Assembly (NCBI GenBank): GCA_034927815.1 | Contig: JAYFPK010000008.1 | Coordinates: 343,775-407,774 of the forward strand | Length of the DNA: 64,000 bases | Direction of reading: 5' to 3' | Origin: Limiplasma sp034927815 | GTDB taxonomy: Bacteria > Bacillota > Clostridia > Christensenellales > Aristaeellaceae | Shown: one piece after another, positions 25,553 to 34,838 of the stretch | Position numbering within the stretch: the first letter of the stretch is position 1 | Layout: every line of letters starts with the position of its first letter | Notes under the pieces: model-generated | Databases searched by the model: none | What the model saw: only the letters and a program-made list of their open reading frames with translations | Told to the model about the DNA's origin: nothing | Position numbers and translations under genes: made by a program

Positions 25553-25587
25553 AAAACCGCCCCCAAAAACGCCTTGGAAGCGGTTTT
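25553..25587 (-). terminator. Terminator of the protease-inhibitor gene
   Basis: An 8-bp stem AAAACCGC/GCGGTTTT (25553-25560 with 25580-25587) just past the stop at 25607, ending in a T run on the minus strand. It overlaps the region just upstream of the exporter promoter. Confidence 0.55.
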
Positions 25588-25606
25588 TACAGTACGTTCA
25601 CATTTG

Positions 25607-26101
25607 TTATTGGGGAGGCGGAACCACTTCCTCCGCCCCTTGCCAAAGGCCCAAAGGCGGCTGGCTCATTCCCTCCAGGGCCAGGGTTCCGCCCTTTTGA
25701 AGAGCCAGGTCCACCCGGTAGGCCAGCACCACCTCTTCCTCCCAGGGGCGGGCTTCCTCAAAGGTCAGGAAAACCGGGCCCTCGGCCCCTTCCTCGGGAA
25801 CGAAAACGTAGTGTTGGACGCCCCCCGCCCCCACATAGCCCTCCGGGACCTCGTCGGGGATATACTCCTGGGACTCCTCCCGGAGCATCCCCTGGGCGGA
25901 CAGTTGATAGCTCCACAGGTAGCCGGTGGAAGGATTGCTGTCCAGCGCAATGCGCACCGATTTACCATCCTCCGCCACAGCGCATTCCAACCCGGCGATG
26001 GGCTCCGGGATTTTTTCATTGGTAAGCGCCAGCGCCCCGCCCAGCGCGGCCTGGGCGGCCAGAAGCCCCAAAACCAAGGATACCCGCCATTGTCTTTTCA
26101 T
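25607..26101 (-). CDS. Secreted chagasin-type cysteine protease inhibitor (I42)
   Basis: 164 residues with a signal peptide. All three inhibitory loops of the chagasin/ICP family can be seen in order: NPSTGYLW, VGAGG and ARPWE. Known members block papain-like cysteine peptidases by inserting these loops in the active-site cleft. The start at 26101 has AGGAGGG nine bases upstream; two nearby alternative starts are closer and less likely. It sits between two exporter loci and diverges from the second. Whether it protects the cell from its own or a host protease is unknown. Confidence 0.85.
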   Translation of the reverse strand: MKRQWRVSLVLGLLAAQAALGGALALTNEKIPEPIAGLECAVAEDGKSVRIALDSNPSTGYLWSYQLSAQGMLREESQEYIPDEVPEGYVGAGGVQHYVFVPEEGAEGPVFLTFEEARPWEEEVVLAYRVDLALQKGGTLALEGMSQPPLGLWQGAEEVVPPPQ

Positions 26102-26333
26102 TATCATCAACCCTCCTGATCATGATGTCCAAACGTCCTTGCACCTTCCTTAAATCAGACGACGCGCCCCCGGCTTTGTTCCCACCTTTTGGAAGGAAAT
26201 GTAAAATGTGCCGGTTTTGTCCTCCGGGCCCCTGAAAGGGGATGCTTTGGGCCAAGCCTTCTGCTATAATATGACTGTTTACGCTAATTCGGTCATAGAG
26301 TGTACAGGTCCTTGAACCGTGAGGAGGCTTCCC

Positions 26334-27035
26334 TTGTCCTATATCACCTTTGATCATGTTACCAAGGAGTACCGCACCGGGGGCGAAAGGGTGCTGGCCG
26401 CCGACGAGGTCAGCTTTGCCATTGAAAAGGGCGAGCTGTGCGTGGTGCTGGGCCCCAGCGGCGCGGGGAAAACCACGCTGCTCAACCTGCTGGGGGGCAT
26501 GGACAAGGCCACCTCGGGCCGCATTCTGGTAAACGGCAAGGAGATCACCGGCATGCGGAGCCCGGAGCTGACCCAGTACCGCCGCACAGACGTGGGCTTT
26601 GTGTTCCAGTTCTATAACCTGATGCCCAACCTCACCGCCCAGGAAAATGTGGAGCTGGCCCGGCAGGTGTGCCCTAACGCCCTGGACCCGGTGGAGGTGC
26701 TCACCCAGGTGGGCCTTCAGGACCGGCTGCATAATTTTCCGGCCCAGCTCTCCGGCGGGGAGCAGCAGCGGGTGTCCATTGCCAGGGCCCTGTGCAAAAA
26801 CCCGGCCTTGCTCCTGTGCGACGAGCCCACCGGGGCCCTGGACAGCAAGACGGGGCTGCAGGTATTGCGCCTGCTGTGCGACGTGCGCACGCTCTACGGC
26901 TCCACGGTGGCCCTCATCACCCACAACGAGGCCATTGCCCCCCTGGCGGACCGGGTCATCCGGGTGCGCAGCGGGCGCATCGAAAGCGTGGAGCTCAACC
27001 CCCATCCCGCCACAGTGGAGGAACTGGCATGGTAA
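26334..27035 (+). CDS. ABC transporter ATP-binding protein, exporter locus 2
   Basis: 233 residues. Walker A GPSGAGKTT, Q-loop FVFQFYNLM, signature LSGGEQQRVSIARAL, Walker B LLLCDEPTGALD and H-loop ITHNE are intact. I chose TTG at 26334, six bases after GAGGAGG; a GTG at 26319 would place that Shine-Dalgarno inside the coding region. It overlaps the permease gene by 7 bp. An extended -10 (TGCTATAAT, 26266-26274) lies about 60 bp upstream. Confidence 0.92.
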   Translation: MSYITFDHVTKEYRTGGERVLAADEVSFAIEKGELCVVLGPSGAGKTTLLNLLGGMDKATSGRILVNGKEITGMRSPELTQYRRTDVGFVFQFYNLMPNLTAQENVELARQVCPNALDPVEVLTQVGLQDRLHNFPAQLSGGEQQRVSIARALCKNPALLLCDEPTGALDSKTGLQVLRLLCDVRTLYGSTVALITHNEAIAPLADRVIRVRSGRIESVELNPHPATVEELAW

Positions 27036-29335
27036 AGAACGCCTTGCGCCTGAAGCTGTTCCGGGACCTGTGGCATGGCCGGGCCCAGTTTGTGGCGATG
27101 ATTCTGCTCTGCGCCCTGGGCACCTGGGCCTTCAGCGGCCTGGACGCCTTCTGGCGCATGCTGGACACCTCCGGCCAGGCCTATTTCCAGCAGCAGAACA
27201 TGGCGGACCTGTGGGTGAACCTGTCCCCTATGGACCGGGAGGCCGTAGCCAAGCTGGGGAGCGTTCCGGGGGTCTCCCAGGTCCAGGCCCGGATTTCCAT
27301 GGAAATGACCGTGGACCTTCCCCATGAGCCCACCGTCGCCGTCCACGCCTTTGAGGGGGAGCCCCGCATCAACGTTCCCCTCCTGCGGGAGGGCAGCGCT
27401 TTGGGAGGGGCCGACCTGCGGGGCTGCCTCCTGGAGGAGCAGTTTGCCAAGGCCAACGGCTACGCCCCGGGGGATAAAATCACCCTGCGGTGGAACGGGG
27501 GCGCCTTTGATTTGACCGTCGCGGGCACATGTCTCAGCCCCGAGCATGTGATCACCGCCAAGGACGTGCGGCCCGACCCTACCAGCTACGGCTTTTTGAT
27601 CTGCTCCGCCTCGGCCCTGTCCCAGATTCCCTATCACGAGGCGGTGGTCACGCTGCTGCCCGGCGCTGACGCGGACGCGGCCCAAAGCGCCATCCAGGCC
27701 CTGTATCCCCAGGCCCTGGTCATCAACAGGGACGGCCACGGCAGCACCTCCGTCATCCAGTCGGACGTGATCATGTTTCGGAACCTGTCCTACCTTTTCC
27801 CGCTGCTGGCCTTTGCCGTGGCGGCTTTGATCGTCCTCACCACCCTCACCCGGATGATCGAAAACCAGCGCATCATGATCGGCACCCTGAAATCCATGGG
27901 CTATGGGGACGGAGTGGTGCGGCGGCATTACCTGAACTACGCCCTGTACCCCTCCCTTCTGGGGGCCTTGCTGGGGCTGTTCACGGGCCGGGCCAGCCTC
28001 CCCTACATCCTGTGGGAGGCGGAAACCGATTCCCTGGTGCTGCCCTACCGCCTGCAAGCGCCCATCTCCCTGGCAGCCTGGTTTGTTACCGGCCTGGCGG
28101 TGGCGCTGTCCATTTTGATCTGCCTGCGCACCTACAACAAAAACGCCCGGGAGTGGCCCGCCGCCTTGCTTCGGCCCAAGCCTCCCCCGGCGGGCCGCAA
28201 GGTGCTGCTGGAGCGCGTGCCCGCCCTGTGGAACCGCCTGGGCTTCAACGGCAAGATGGTCTTTCGCAACCTGTTCCGCAACAAGCTGCGCACGCTGATG
28301 TCCTTTGTGGGCACGCTGTGCTGCACCATGCTGCTGATCAGCTCCATGGGCCTCCAGGACAGCGTCCATTTCTTCATTGGCCGCTACTATACCGGCACCC
28401 TCCGCTATGACCTGCGGGCGGACCTGGACGCCACCGCCGGAACGGGCGAATCCTACCAAAAGCGCATCCAGGCCCAGCGGGTGGAAACCCTCATGGAAAG
28501 GGGCGTCACGCTGGCGGGGGCCGGAGCCTCCCGGACCACCGCCTTGACGGTCCTGGAGGAGGGCCAGCAGCTTTTACATTTGGGCAAGAACGAAAGCTAC
28601 CTGGCTTTGCCGGACACGGGGGTGAGCCTCACCCGCAAGCTGGCCCAGGTGATGGGGCTGGCTATCGGGGATTCCGTTGAGATTCACTTTCCGGGGGACA
28701 ACGAGCCGGTGGTTTCCACCGTGGCGGGCTTTTGCGACGTGAACATGAGCCAGGGCGCGTATGTACCCCGCTCCCTTTGGGAGAAATGGCGCAAGGGCCC
28801 TTACCAGCCCACGGCTTTGCTGATTCTCCAGCCCACCCAGGACGCCCTTCAAAAGCTCCGGGACATGGACGAGGTGGAAAGGCTCAAGGATCCCGTTTTG
28901 CAAAGCCAGCAGATGCTTACCTTGCTCCAGAGCATGATGGGGCTGTTCACGCTGCTGTCCTTGGTGGCTTTGGGCCTGGCCTTTGTGGTACAGTACAACA
29001 TGGGGGTCCTGAACCTGATGGAGCGCTACCGGGAGTATGCCACCCTCAAGGTGCTGGGCTACCACCAAAAGGAGATCCGCCGCCTGATGAAGCATGAAAA
29101 CTATCTGGTGATGCTGCTGGGGGTTCTGGGGGGCATGCTGCCGGGCCGGGCCTTTACAGCCCTGGTCCTGAAAACCAGCGAGGGGCAGCACACGGTGTTT
29201 GCCTCCACGGTGAACTGGCCCTCCTATGTGCTCTCCGGCCTGATCGCCATCGCCTTTTCCATGTTCGTCACCTGGATGCTCACCCGCAAGGTGAAGGCCA
29301 TCGACATGGTGGAGGCCCTCAAAAGCGTGGAATAA
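27029..29335 (+). CDS. Large FtsX-family ABC transporter permease
   Basis: 768 residues. One N-terminal helix, a large extracytoplasmic domain, three helices with a first FtsX module (about residues 250-360), a second extracytoplasmic domain, and a second FtsX module at the C-terminus holding YREYATLKVLGYHQKEIRR. This two-module arrangement is that of YknZ/BceB- or DUF214-like permeases encoded by a single gene. It overlaps the ATPase gene and ends 29 bp before an adaptor gene. It probably forms exporter 2 with its neighbours; the substrate is unknown. Confidence 0.9.
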   Translation: MVKNALRLKLFRDLWHGRAQFVAMILLCALGTWAFSGLDAFWRMLDTSGQAYFQQQNMADLWVNLSPMDREAVAKLGSVPGVSQVQARISMEMTVDLPHEPTVAVHAFEGEPRINVPLLREGSALGGADLRGCLLEEQFAKANGYAPGDKITLRWNGGAFDLTVAGTCLSPEHVITAKDVRPDPTSYGFLICSASALSQIPYHEAVVTLLPGADADAAQSAIQALYPQALVINRDGHGSTSVIQSDVIMFRNLSYLFPLLAFAVAALIVLTTLTRMIENQRIMIGTLKSMGYGDGVVRRHYLNYALYPSLLGALLGLFTGRASLPYILWEAETDSLVLPYRLQAPISLAAWFVTGLAVALSILICLRTYNKNAREWPAALLRPKPPPAGRKVLLERVPALWNRLGFNGKMVFRNLFRNKLRTLMSFVGTLCCTMLLISSMGLQDSVHFFIGRYYTGTLRYDLRADLDATAGTGESYQKRIQAQRVETLMERGVTLAGAGASRTTALTVLEEGQQLLHLGKNESYLALPDTGVSLTRKLAQVMGLAIGDSVEIHFPGDNEPVVSTVAGFCDVNMSQGAYVPRSLWEKWRKGPYQPTALLILQPTQDALQKLRDMDEVERLKDPVLQSQQMLTLLQSMMGLFTLLSLVALGLAFVVQYNMGVLNLMERYREYATLKVLGYHQKEIRRLMKHENYLVMLLGVLGGMLPGRAFTALVLKTSEGQHTVFASTVNWPSYVLSGLIAIAFSMFVTWMLTRKVKAIDMVEALKSVE

Positions 29336-29364
29336 AAGATAACCTAACGAAGGGATTGCATGAT

Positions 29365-30420
29365 ATGATGAAGAAGTATCTCCTGGGATTTCTGGCTCTG
29401 CTGCTGACGCCCCTGGCGGCCATGGCCGCAAGCGCGGCTCCGGCCGCCTCCACGGCCAACGGCGTTGTACAGGCCGTGAATACCTACCACCTCACCGCGC
29501 CCTTTAGCGGTACGCTGCTGCCCTTTGACTGGAGCCCGGGGGACGCGCTCCAGGAGGGGGACGCCCTGTTCGCCCTGGACACCCAGAAGGTCTATGCCCC
29601 GGAGGACGGCGCGTTTTCCCTGTTTGCCCGGGAAGGGGAACTGGCGGAGGACGTGATCCGGCAATACGGCGCGCTGGGGTCCATTCAAAAGACCCGGCCC
29701 TACCTCATCCACTGCACCACCCGGGGCGCTTACCAGGATGTGGACGCCAAGTTCGTCTCCGTGGGGGAGACCCTGTATTTCCGGCTCACCTTGGATACCA
29801 AGGAGGAAGGGGAGGGCCGGGTCATCGCCGCCTCCCCCTCGGGGTACACCGTGGAAGTCACCCGGGATGCGTTTGAACTGGGAAAACGGGTCAAGCTGTA
29901 CCGGGAGGAGAAAAAGCCCAAACGCTCCTGCGTAGGGGAGGGCGTGATCGCCCGGGCCCCGGAGCAGCCGGTGCTGGGCGGCGGCCGGGTGCTGCGCTGC
30001 GCCGTGCAGGACGGCGCGGTTGTGTCCAAGGGAGAGCTGCTCTTTGAAACCGTGTCGGCGGACGCCGCTCCCGGAGCCGCCCCCTCCATCACGGCGCCCA
30101 AGGCGGGCGTGCTGGAGACCCTGAAGGTGGCCGTAGGCCAGCAGGTGTACAAGGGCCAGGCCCTGGCTACCCTCCTGGATCCCTCCGCCTTGAAGGTGGT
30201 GGCCCAGGTGGATGAGGTGGACCTGCCCCGCCTCGCGCCGGGCAGCGGCGTGCAGCTGACCTTTGACAGCTACCCCGGGCAAAGCGTACCCGGTACGGTC
30301 ACCGCCATTTCCAGCCTGGGAGAGGTTAAGCAGAACGCCGCCTACTATGATGTGGACATCAGCTTCATGACCCAGCTGGACATCCGTTTGATGATGAACG
30401 CCACGGTAACATTGCCCTAG
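29365..30420 (+). CDS. Secreted HlyD-like adaptor protein of exporter locus 2
   Basis: 351 residues with a signal peptide (hydrophobic core ending around MAASAAPAAS). Lipoyl-like segments are seen in FSGTLLPFDWSPGDALQEG and later APKAGVLETLKVAVGQQVYKG, then a barrel-like C-terminus. It is related along its length to the protein at 21501. I chose the ATG at 29365, with GAAGGGA nine bases upstream; the next codon is also ATG. It lies between the permease gene and the TetR gene, with gaps of 29 and 12 bp, so all four form one operon. Confidence 0.77.
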   Translation: MMKKYLLGFLALLLTPLAAMAASAAPAASTANGVVQAVNTYHLTAPFSGTLLPFDWSPGDALQEGDALFALDTQKVYAPEDGAFSLFAREGELAEDVIRQYGALGSIQKTRPYLIHCTTRGAYQDVDAKFVSVGETLYFRLTLDTKEEGEGRVIAASPSGYTVEVTRDAFELGKRVKLYREEKKPKRSCVGEGVIARAPEQPVLGGGRVLRCAVQDGAVVSKGELLFETVSADAAPGAAPSITAPKAGVLETLKVAVGQQVYKGQALATLLDPSALKVVAQVDEVDLPRLAPGSGVQLTFDSYPGQSVPGTVTAISSLGEVKQNAAYYDVDISFMTQLDIRLMMNATVTLP

Positions 30421-30432
30421 GAGGGAAAGCTT

Positions 30433-31020
30433 ATGGCCACGGCCTTTACCCCAAGGGAGCGCAATTCCATTGAGCGGAAGCTCCGGGAGGTGGCGCTGGA
30501 ATGCGCCGCCTCCATGGGCATGCGCCGCACCACCGTGGAGGAGCTGGCCCGGAGGGCCGGCATCAGCAAGGGGGCCTTTTACTCCTTTTTTGAGAGCAAG
30601 GAGCACTTGTTTCTCAGCATGCTGGAGGAGGTCCATGGGGAGATCTACGGCCGGGCCAAGGAGGTCTTTGACCGGAGCGCGGACCTTCCCTCCTGGCAGC
30701 GGGCGGCCCTGGCCATGAAGGAGGTCTGCCGCGCCACCTTGGAGAAGTGCATCGCCCCCTTCACCCAGGACGAGCTGCCCTTGCTGCTTCGCCGCCTGCC
30801 GGAGCAGCTTCTCCGGGGGCACTACCACAGCGACGAGGAGCATCTGCAGCAGCTCCTGCTCAAGGGGGGCCTTACCCTGACCTTGGATATCAACACCGTG
30901 GGGGCGATCGCCCGGCTTTTGATGATGTCCTTGATGTACCGCCAGGAGATCGGAGCGGGCTTTGACCAGGCCCTGGATGTTTTGATCGACGGGGTTTGCA
31001 AGGAATTTGTGCAGCCCTGA
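30433..31020 (+). CDS. TetR/AcrR family transcriptional regulator
   Basis: 195 residues. The N-terminal helix-turn-helix TTVEELARRAGISKGAFYSFFESKEHL is a clear TetR signature. The C-terminal ligand-binding half is unassigned. It is the last gene of exporter locus 2 and likely controls it. GAGGAGGGAAAG precedes the ATG by a suitable distance. The ligand is unknown. Confidence 0.93.
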   Translation: MATAFTPRERNSIERKLREVALECAASMGMRRTTVEELARRAGISKGAFYSFFESKEHLFLSMLEEVHGEIYGRAKEVFDRSADLPSWQRAALAMKEVCRATLEKCIAPFTQDELPLLLRRLPEQLLRGHYHSDEEHLQQLLLKGGLTLTLDINTVGAIARLLMMSLMYRQEIGAGFDQALDVLIDGVCKEFVQP

Positions 31021-31036
31021 AGGAAGGGGGAGCCCT

Positions 31037-32614
31037 ATGGACAGGAGCCAAGGGAGGGCGGACAGGCCGCCTGACAGCCGCGGCATGAGCTTGGGGAAGG
31101 GAGCCTTGCGGCTTCGCCCGCTTCTTTTTGCGGGCCTTGCCCTGGGGGTTCTGGCGGCCTTGGCCTTCTTCCTCCTGGGACGCGGCGGCCCTTTACAGGC
31201 CCCCGCGCCTTCCCCGGAGCTGCTGGCCCAGGCCCAGAACCTGGACGACATTCGCATTGCCGCCGCCTTTGACCCCGCCCAGCGGCAGCTCACCGTCACC
31301 CAAAGGCTGACCCTGACCAACCGGGGAGCCGAACCCCGGGAGGATTTGGTGCTGCGCACCTACGCCAACGCCTTTCAAAGCCCCGAAACCAGCCCCGCCG
31401 CCACGGAGGAGTTATATGACGCTTGCTACCCCCAGGGCTTTTCCGCCGGGTCCCTGGTGCTTTCCTCCGCCCGGATCGGCCTTGGGGGCCAGGGTCTGAC
31501 TCCCTCGGACTACCGCTACCAGAACGAGGCCAAAACCGTGCTGCGCTTTCCCCTTCCCTCTCCCTGGCAGCCCGGGGGGACTTTGGTTCTGGATTTGGCT
31601 TACACCGTGAACATCCCCCGGCTGGCGGGCCGCTTTGGGGAGAACGGCGATCTGTGGGCCCTGGGGAATATCTTCCCCCTCCCCGCCCTCTATGAGGAGG
31701 GAGCCTACCGGGAGGACCCCTATTATTCCATAGGGGATCCCTTTGTAAGCCAGTGCGCCAACTTCACCGTGGAATTGACTCTTCCCCAGGGCTATGCGGC
31801 CGCCGGCAGCGCCTGGCCCAGCGCGACCCCCCTGGAGGATGGCGGCGTCCTGTATTCCTTTGACGCCTTCAGCGTCCGGGATTTTGCCCTGTGCCTATCC
31901 CAGGACTATCAACTGGCCCAGGGCATGGAGGAAGGGGTGCTCCTGAACGCCTACGCCAAGGACCGCCGCCAGGCGGACCAGGTTCTGGATTATGCCCGCC
32001 GGGCCCTGGCCTGTTACCGGCAGGCCTTCGGCCCCTATCCCTATCCCGCCCTTACCTTTGCGGAGGTGGACTTCCCCTTTGGGGGCATGGAGTATCCCTC
32101 TTTGGTGATGCTGGGCAGCGACCAGCTGAAAAAGGGGGGCCAGGACCTGGAGCTGCTGGTGGCCCACGAAACAGCCCATCAATGGTGGTATGCCGTGGTG
32201 GGCAGCGACCAGGTGAACCAGCCCTGGCAGGATGAAGCCCTGTGCGAGTACAGCCTTCTGCCCTATGTCCAACGCTATTACGGGGTCCAGGCCCGCCAGG
32301 ACCTGGCCTTTTCCCGGTTTGAAACCGCCATGCGCCTCACCCTCCCCAAGGGGGCGACCCCCGGCAGCCCCCTTTCCTACTTCTCCGACGGCAGCGAGTA
32401 CGCCACGGTGGTCTACGGCAGGGGCGCGGCCTTCCTGGTGGCCTTGGATACGGCCTTGGGGGGCACTCTTGACGATTTTCTGAAAGCGTATTATGATCGA
32501 TACAGGTTCCAACTGGTCACCCGGCAGGACTTCCAGCAGGCGCTGGCGGATTTCTCCGGCCAGGATTGGAGCGCGCTGATGGCGGACTATCTGGACACCT
32601 ATTTGACCAGATAA
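31037..32614 (+). CDS. M1 family metallopeptidase, membrane-anchored
   Basis: 525 residues. A basic N-terminus is followed by one membrane helix (about residues 32-55), so the catalytic part is outside the cell. The M1 signature is present: the substrate-binding GGMEYPS, zinc site HETAHQWWY and the third ligand Glu in WQDEALCEY. M1 enzymes are aminopeptidases. The ATG at 31037 has AGGAAGGGGG six bases upstream. It follows the TetR gene by 16 bp, so it may be read with exporter operon 2, though a functional tie is not shown. Confidence 0.9.
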   Translation: MDRSQGRADRPPDSRGMSLGKGALRLRPLLFAGLALGVLAALAFFLLGRGGPLQAPAPSPELLAQAQNLDDIRIAAAFDPAQRQLTVTQRLTLTNRGAEPREDLVLRTYANAFQSPETSPAATEELYDACYPQGFSAGSLVLSSARIGLGGQGLTPSDYRYQNEAKTVLRFPLPSPWQPGGTLVLDLAYTVNIPRLAGRFGENGDLWALGNIFPLPALYEEGAYREDPYYSIGDPFVSQCANFTVELTLPQGYAAAGSAWPSATPLEDGGVLYSFDAFSVRDFALCLSQDYQLAQGMEEGVLLNAYAKDRRQADQVLDYARRALACYRQAFGPYPYPALTFAEVDFPFGGMEYPSLVMLGSDQLKKGGQDLELLVAHETAHQWWYAVVGSDQVNQPWQDEALCEYSLLPYVQRYYGVQARQDLAFSRFETAMRLTLPKGATPGSPLSYFSDGSEYATVVYGRGAAFLVALDTALGGTLDDFLKAYYDRYRFQLVTRQDFQQALADFSGQDWSALMADYLDTYLTR

Positions 32615-32658
32615 GCACAGGCCGTCCGTGGACCTTACAGAAGCGAGGAAGACCCGCC

Positions 32659-33810
32659 ATGCAGACTGACGCCCTGGATACCGCCGTCCTGATTCCCAGC
32701 TACCGCCCGGACCACCGGTTGGCCCCTTATGTGCAAACCCTCCTGTATGAGGGCTTTGCCAAAATTGTGGTGGTGGACGACGGCAGCGGCCCTCAGGGCC
32801 GCCCTTTCTTTGAGGCTATGGCTCCCCATGAGCGGCTCCATGTGATCCACTATGAGCCCAACCGGGGCAAGGGCGCGGCCTTGAAGACCGGCATGGAATA
32901 TCTGCGTGACCATTGCCCCCAATGCGCCTATGTGATCACCGCGGACAGCGACGGCCAGCATACCGCCCAGGACGTGCTGCGCATGAGCCAGGAGCTGCAC
33001 AGGATCGCCCGGGGGGAGGACCAGGAAGCCGGGGAGCAGGTGGGCCTGCTGCTGGGGAGCCGGGATTTTTCCCAGCCCCATGTGCCGCCCAAGAGCCGGG
33101 CGGGCAACCGCATCACCTCCGTGGTGTTCTGCCTGCTCTATGGCCGCTGGGTGGGGGATACCCAGACGGGGCTTAGGGGCTTTGCCCGGGAGCTGCTGCC
33201 CACCATGATCCGGGTGGGGGGCGAGCGCTATGAATATGAAATGAACATGCTCATTGACTGCGCGGCCTCCAAGACCCCCATCCGGGCCTTGCCCATTGAA
33301 ACCGTGTATGAGAACAACAACGAGGGCAGCCATTTCCGGACCGTACGGGACAGCGCCCGCATCTACGGCGTCATCTTCGCCGGGTTTTTCCGGTTCATCA
33401 GCTCCTCGGCCCTGAGCTTTCTGGTGGATTACGGGCTGTACCTGCTGCTGAACAACCTGCTCAAGGGCGCGTCCCCTGCCCTGGAACGGTGGATGCGCCT
33501 GGGGGTGGTTAACATGCTGCCCCGGATTTTGCTGGCTACGGCCCTGGCCAGGGTGCTGTCCGGGACCTTCAACTTCCTGCTGAACAAGCGCTTTGTGTTT
33601 GGCTATTCCGGCTCCATCCGCAAGAGCCTTCCCCGTTACCTGGGGGTCTTCGCGCTGATCCTGTTCCTGTCCGCGGCGCTGACCAGCAGCTTGCACCTGT
33701 GGTTTGGCTGGAGCGAAAACGCCGTAAAGGTCCCTGTGGATATTCTGCTTTTCTTCCTGAGCTACCAGCTCCAGCGCAAGTGGGTTTTTATCAAGGAGAG
33801 GGCCCGCTGA
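32659..33810 (+). CDS. GT2 glycosyltransferase fused to a GtrA-like membrane domain
   Basis: 383 residues. Residues 1-230 form a DPM1-like GT2 domain (AVLIPSYRPD, VVVDDGSGP, ITADSDGQH and the acceptor-side TGLRGFA). Residues about 250-380 are four helices of the GtrA type, ending in FLLNKRFVF and YQLQRKWVFIKE. Such fusions make and may flip polyprenyl-phosphate sugars. The ATG at 32659 follows GCGAGGAAG. A phosphodiester glycosidase gene begins 39 bp downstream, so the pair may work on a phosphodiester-linked surface glycan. Confidence 0.9.
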   Translation: MQTDALDTAVLIPSYRPDHRLAPYVQTLLYEGFAKIVVVDDGSGPQGRPFFEAMAPHERLHVIHYEPNRGKGAALKTGMEYLRDHCPQCAYVITADSDGQHTAQDVLRMSQELHRIARGEDQEAGEQVGLLLGSRDFSQPHVPPKSRAGNRITSVVFCLLYGRWVGDTQTGLRGFARELLPTMIRVGGERYEYEMNMLIDCAASKTPIRALPIETVYENNNEGSHFRTVRDSARIYGVIFAGFFRFISSSALSFLVDYGLYLLLNNLLKGASPALERWMRLGVVNMLPRILLATALARVLSGTFNFLLNKRFVFGYSGSIRKSLPRYLGVFALILFLSAALTSSLHLWFGWSENAVKVPVDILLFFLSYQLQRKWVFIKERAR

Positions 33811-33849
33811 GCGGCTGTTGCCGGGAAACCCCGTTTGGGAGGTTTGTGC

Positions 33850-34788
33850 ATGAAAGCCTTCAAGCATGTCCTTGGCGCTCTTTGCTGCGCGATTGCGCTG
33901 CTTTTGCCCGCCTGCCCCGCCGCATCCCAACAGGCTTTGGCCGGGAGCGCTTTGGTGGAAACGGAGATTTCTCCCCTGCCCTGGGACCATTCCGGGGGCT
34001 ATGCGCCGGACCCGGACGGGTTTATGGCGGACGGATACAGGGATTCCAGCATTTCGGTGCGCATCGTTCAGGACCGCCGCTGGGACAACGACTTTTCCAC
34101 AGCCTATGTGGAAATTGAGCATCCAAGCCAGCTTCGCACGGGGCTTGCCTCGGCCCTGGGAAGCGCCCGGAACAAGACCAGCAAAATCGCCGCCTACCAT
34201 CAGGCGGTGGCGGCCATCAACGGCGATTTCTTTCTCAACCGCCGCAAGGGCTTTGTGATCCGCCAGGGAGAGGTGCTGCGGGACACCCCGGACCGCCGGT
34301 ATGACCTGCTTCTCATTGATACCCAGGGGAATTTTCATATCGTTTTTCGGGACAACCTGGAGATGCTGGACTATTATCTCTCCGGCGCTTTGACCATTCA
34401 AAACGCTTTCAGCTTCGGCCCGGCCTTGGTGGTGGATGGAAAGCAGGCGGACATTCCCGAAAGGTACAGCTTTGCCCCCCTGTACAAAAACCCCCGGGCC
34501 GCCATTGGGCAGCTGGGGGAACTACGCTATGCGCTGGTGGTGGCCCAGGGCCGCCAGGAGGACAGCCAGGGCGTGACCCTGGAGCAGATGGCGGCCTACA
34601 TGGCGGACATCGGCTGCGTGCAGGCCTTCAACCTGGACGGGGGCAACAGCGCCGCCTTGGTGCTGGGGGAGGAAATCGTCAGCGACAAGTCTCCGGAAAA
34701 TGAGCGCAGCGTCAGCGACATCCTGTACTTTGCCACCAGCGTGGACGCCCTGGGCTCAGGGCTTCCCCAGCCCCGGGAGGAACCCTAG
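33850..34788 (+). CDS. Exported phosphodiester glycosidase family protein (NAGPA domain), second copy
   Basis: 312 residues with a signal peptide including ALLLPACPAASQ. The Cys in LLPAC might be a lipidation site, although the match to a lipobox is imperfect. NAGPA motifs include AVAAINGDFF, PRAAIGQLG, LVVAQGRQ and AFNLDGGNSAALV. The ATG has GGGAGG upstream. It is a diverged paralogue of the protein at 20284. Its place behind a GT2-GtrA gene suggests action on the glycan that gene helps make. The substrate is unknown. Confidence 0.86.
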   Translation: MKAFKHVLGALCCAIALLLPACPAASQQALAGSALVETEISPLPWDHSGGYAPDPDGFMADGYRDSSISVRIVQDRRWDNDFSTAYVEIEHPSQLRTGLASALGSARNKTSKIAAYHQAVAAINGDFFLNRRKGFVIRQGEVLRDTPDRRYDLLLIDTQGNFHIVFRDNLEMLDYYLSGALTIQNAFSFGPALVVDGKQADIPERYSFAPLYKNPRAAIGQLGELRYALVVAQGRQEDSQGVTLEQMAAYMADIGCVQAFNLDGGNSAALVLGEEIVSDKSPENERSVSDILYFATSVDALGSGLPQPREEP

Positions 34789-34838
34789 TTCCCGGGAATC
34801 CCTTCTTCGGGTTTTGACGGTGCCGTACTTCCGGGGAA

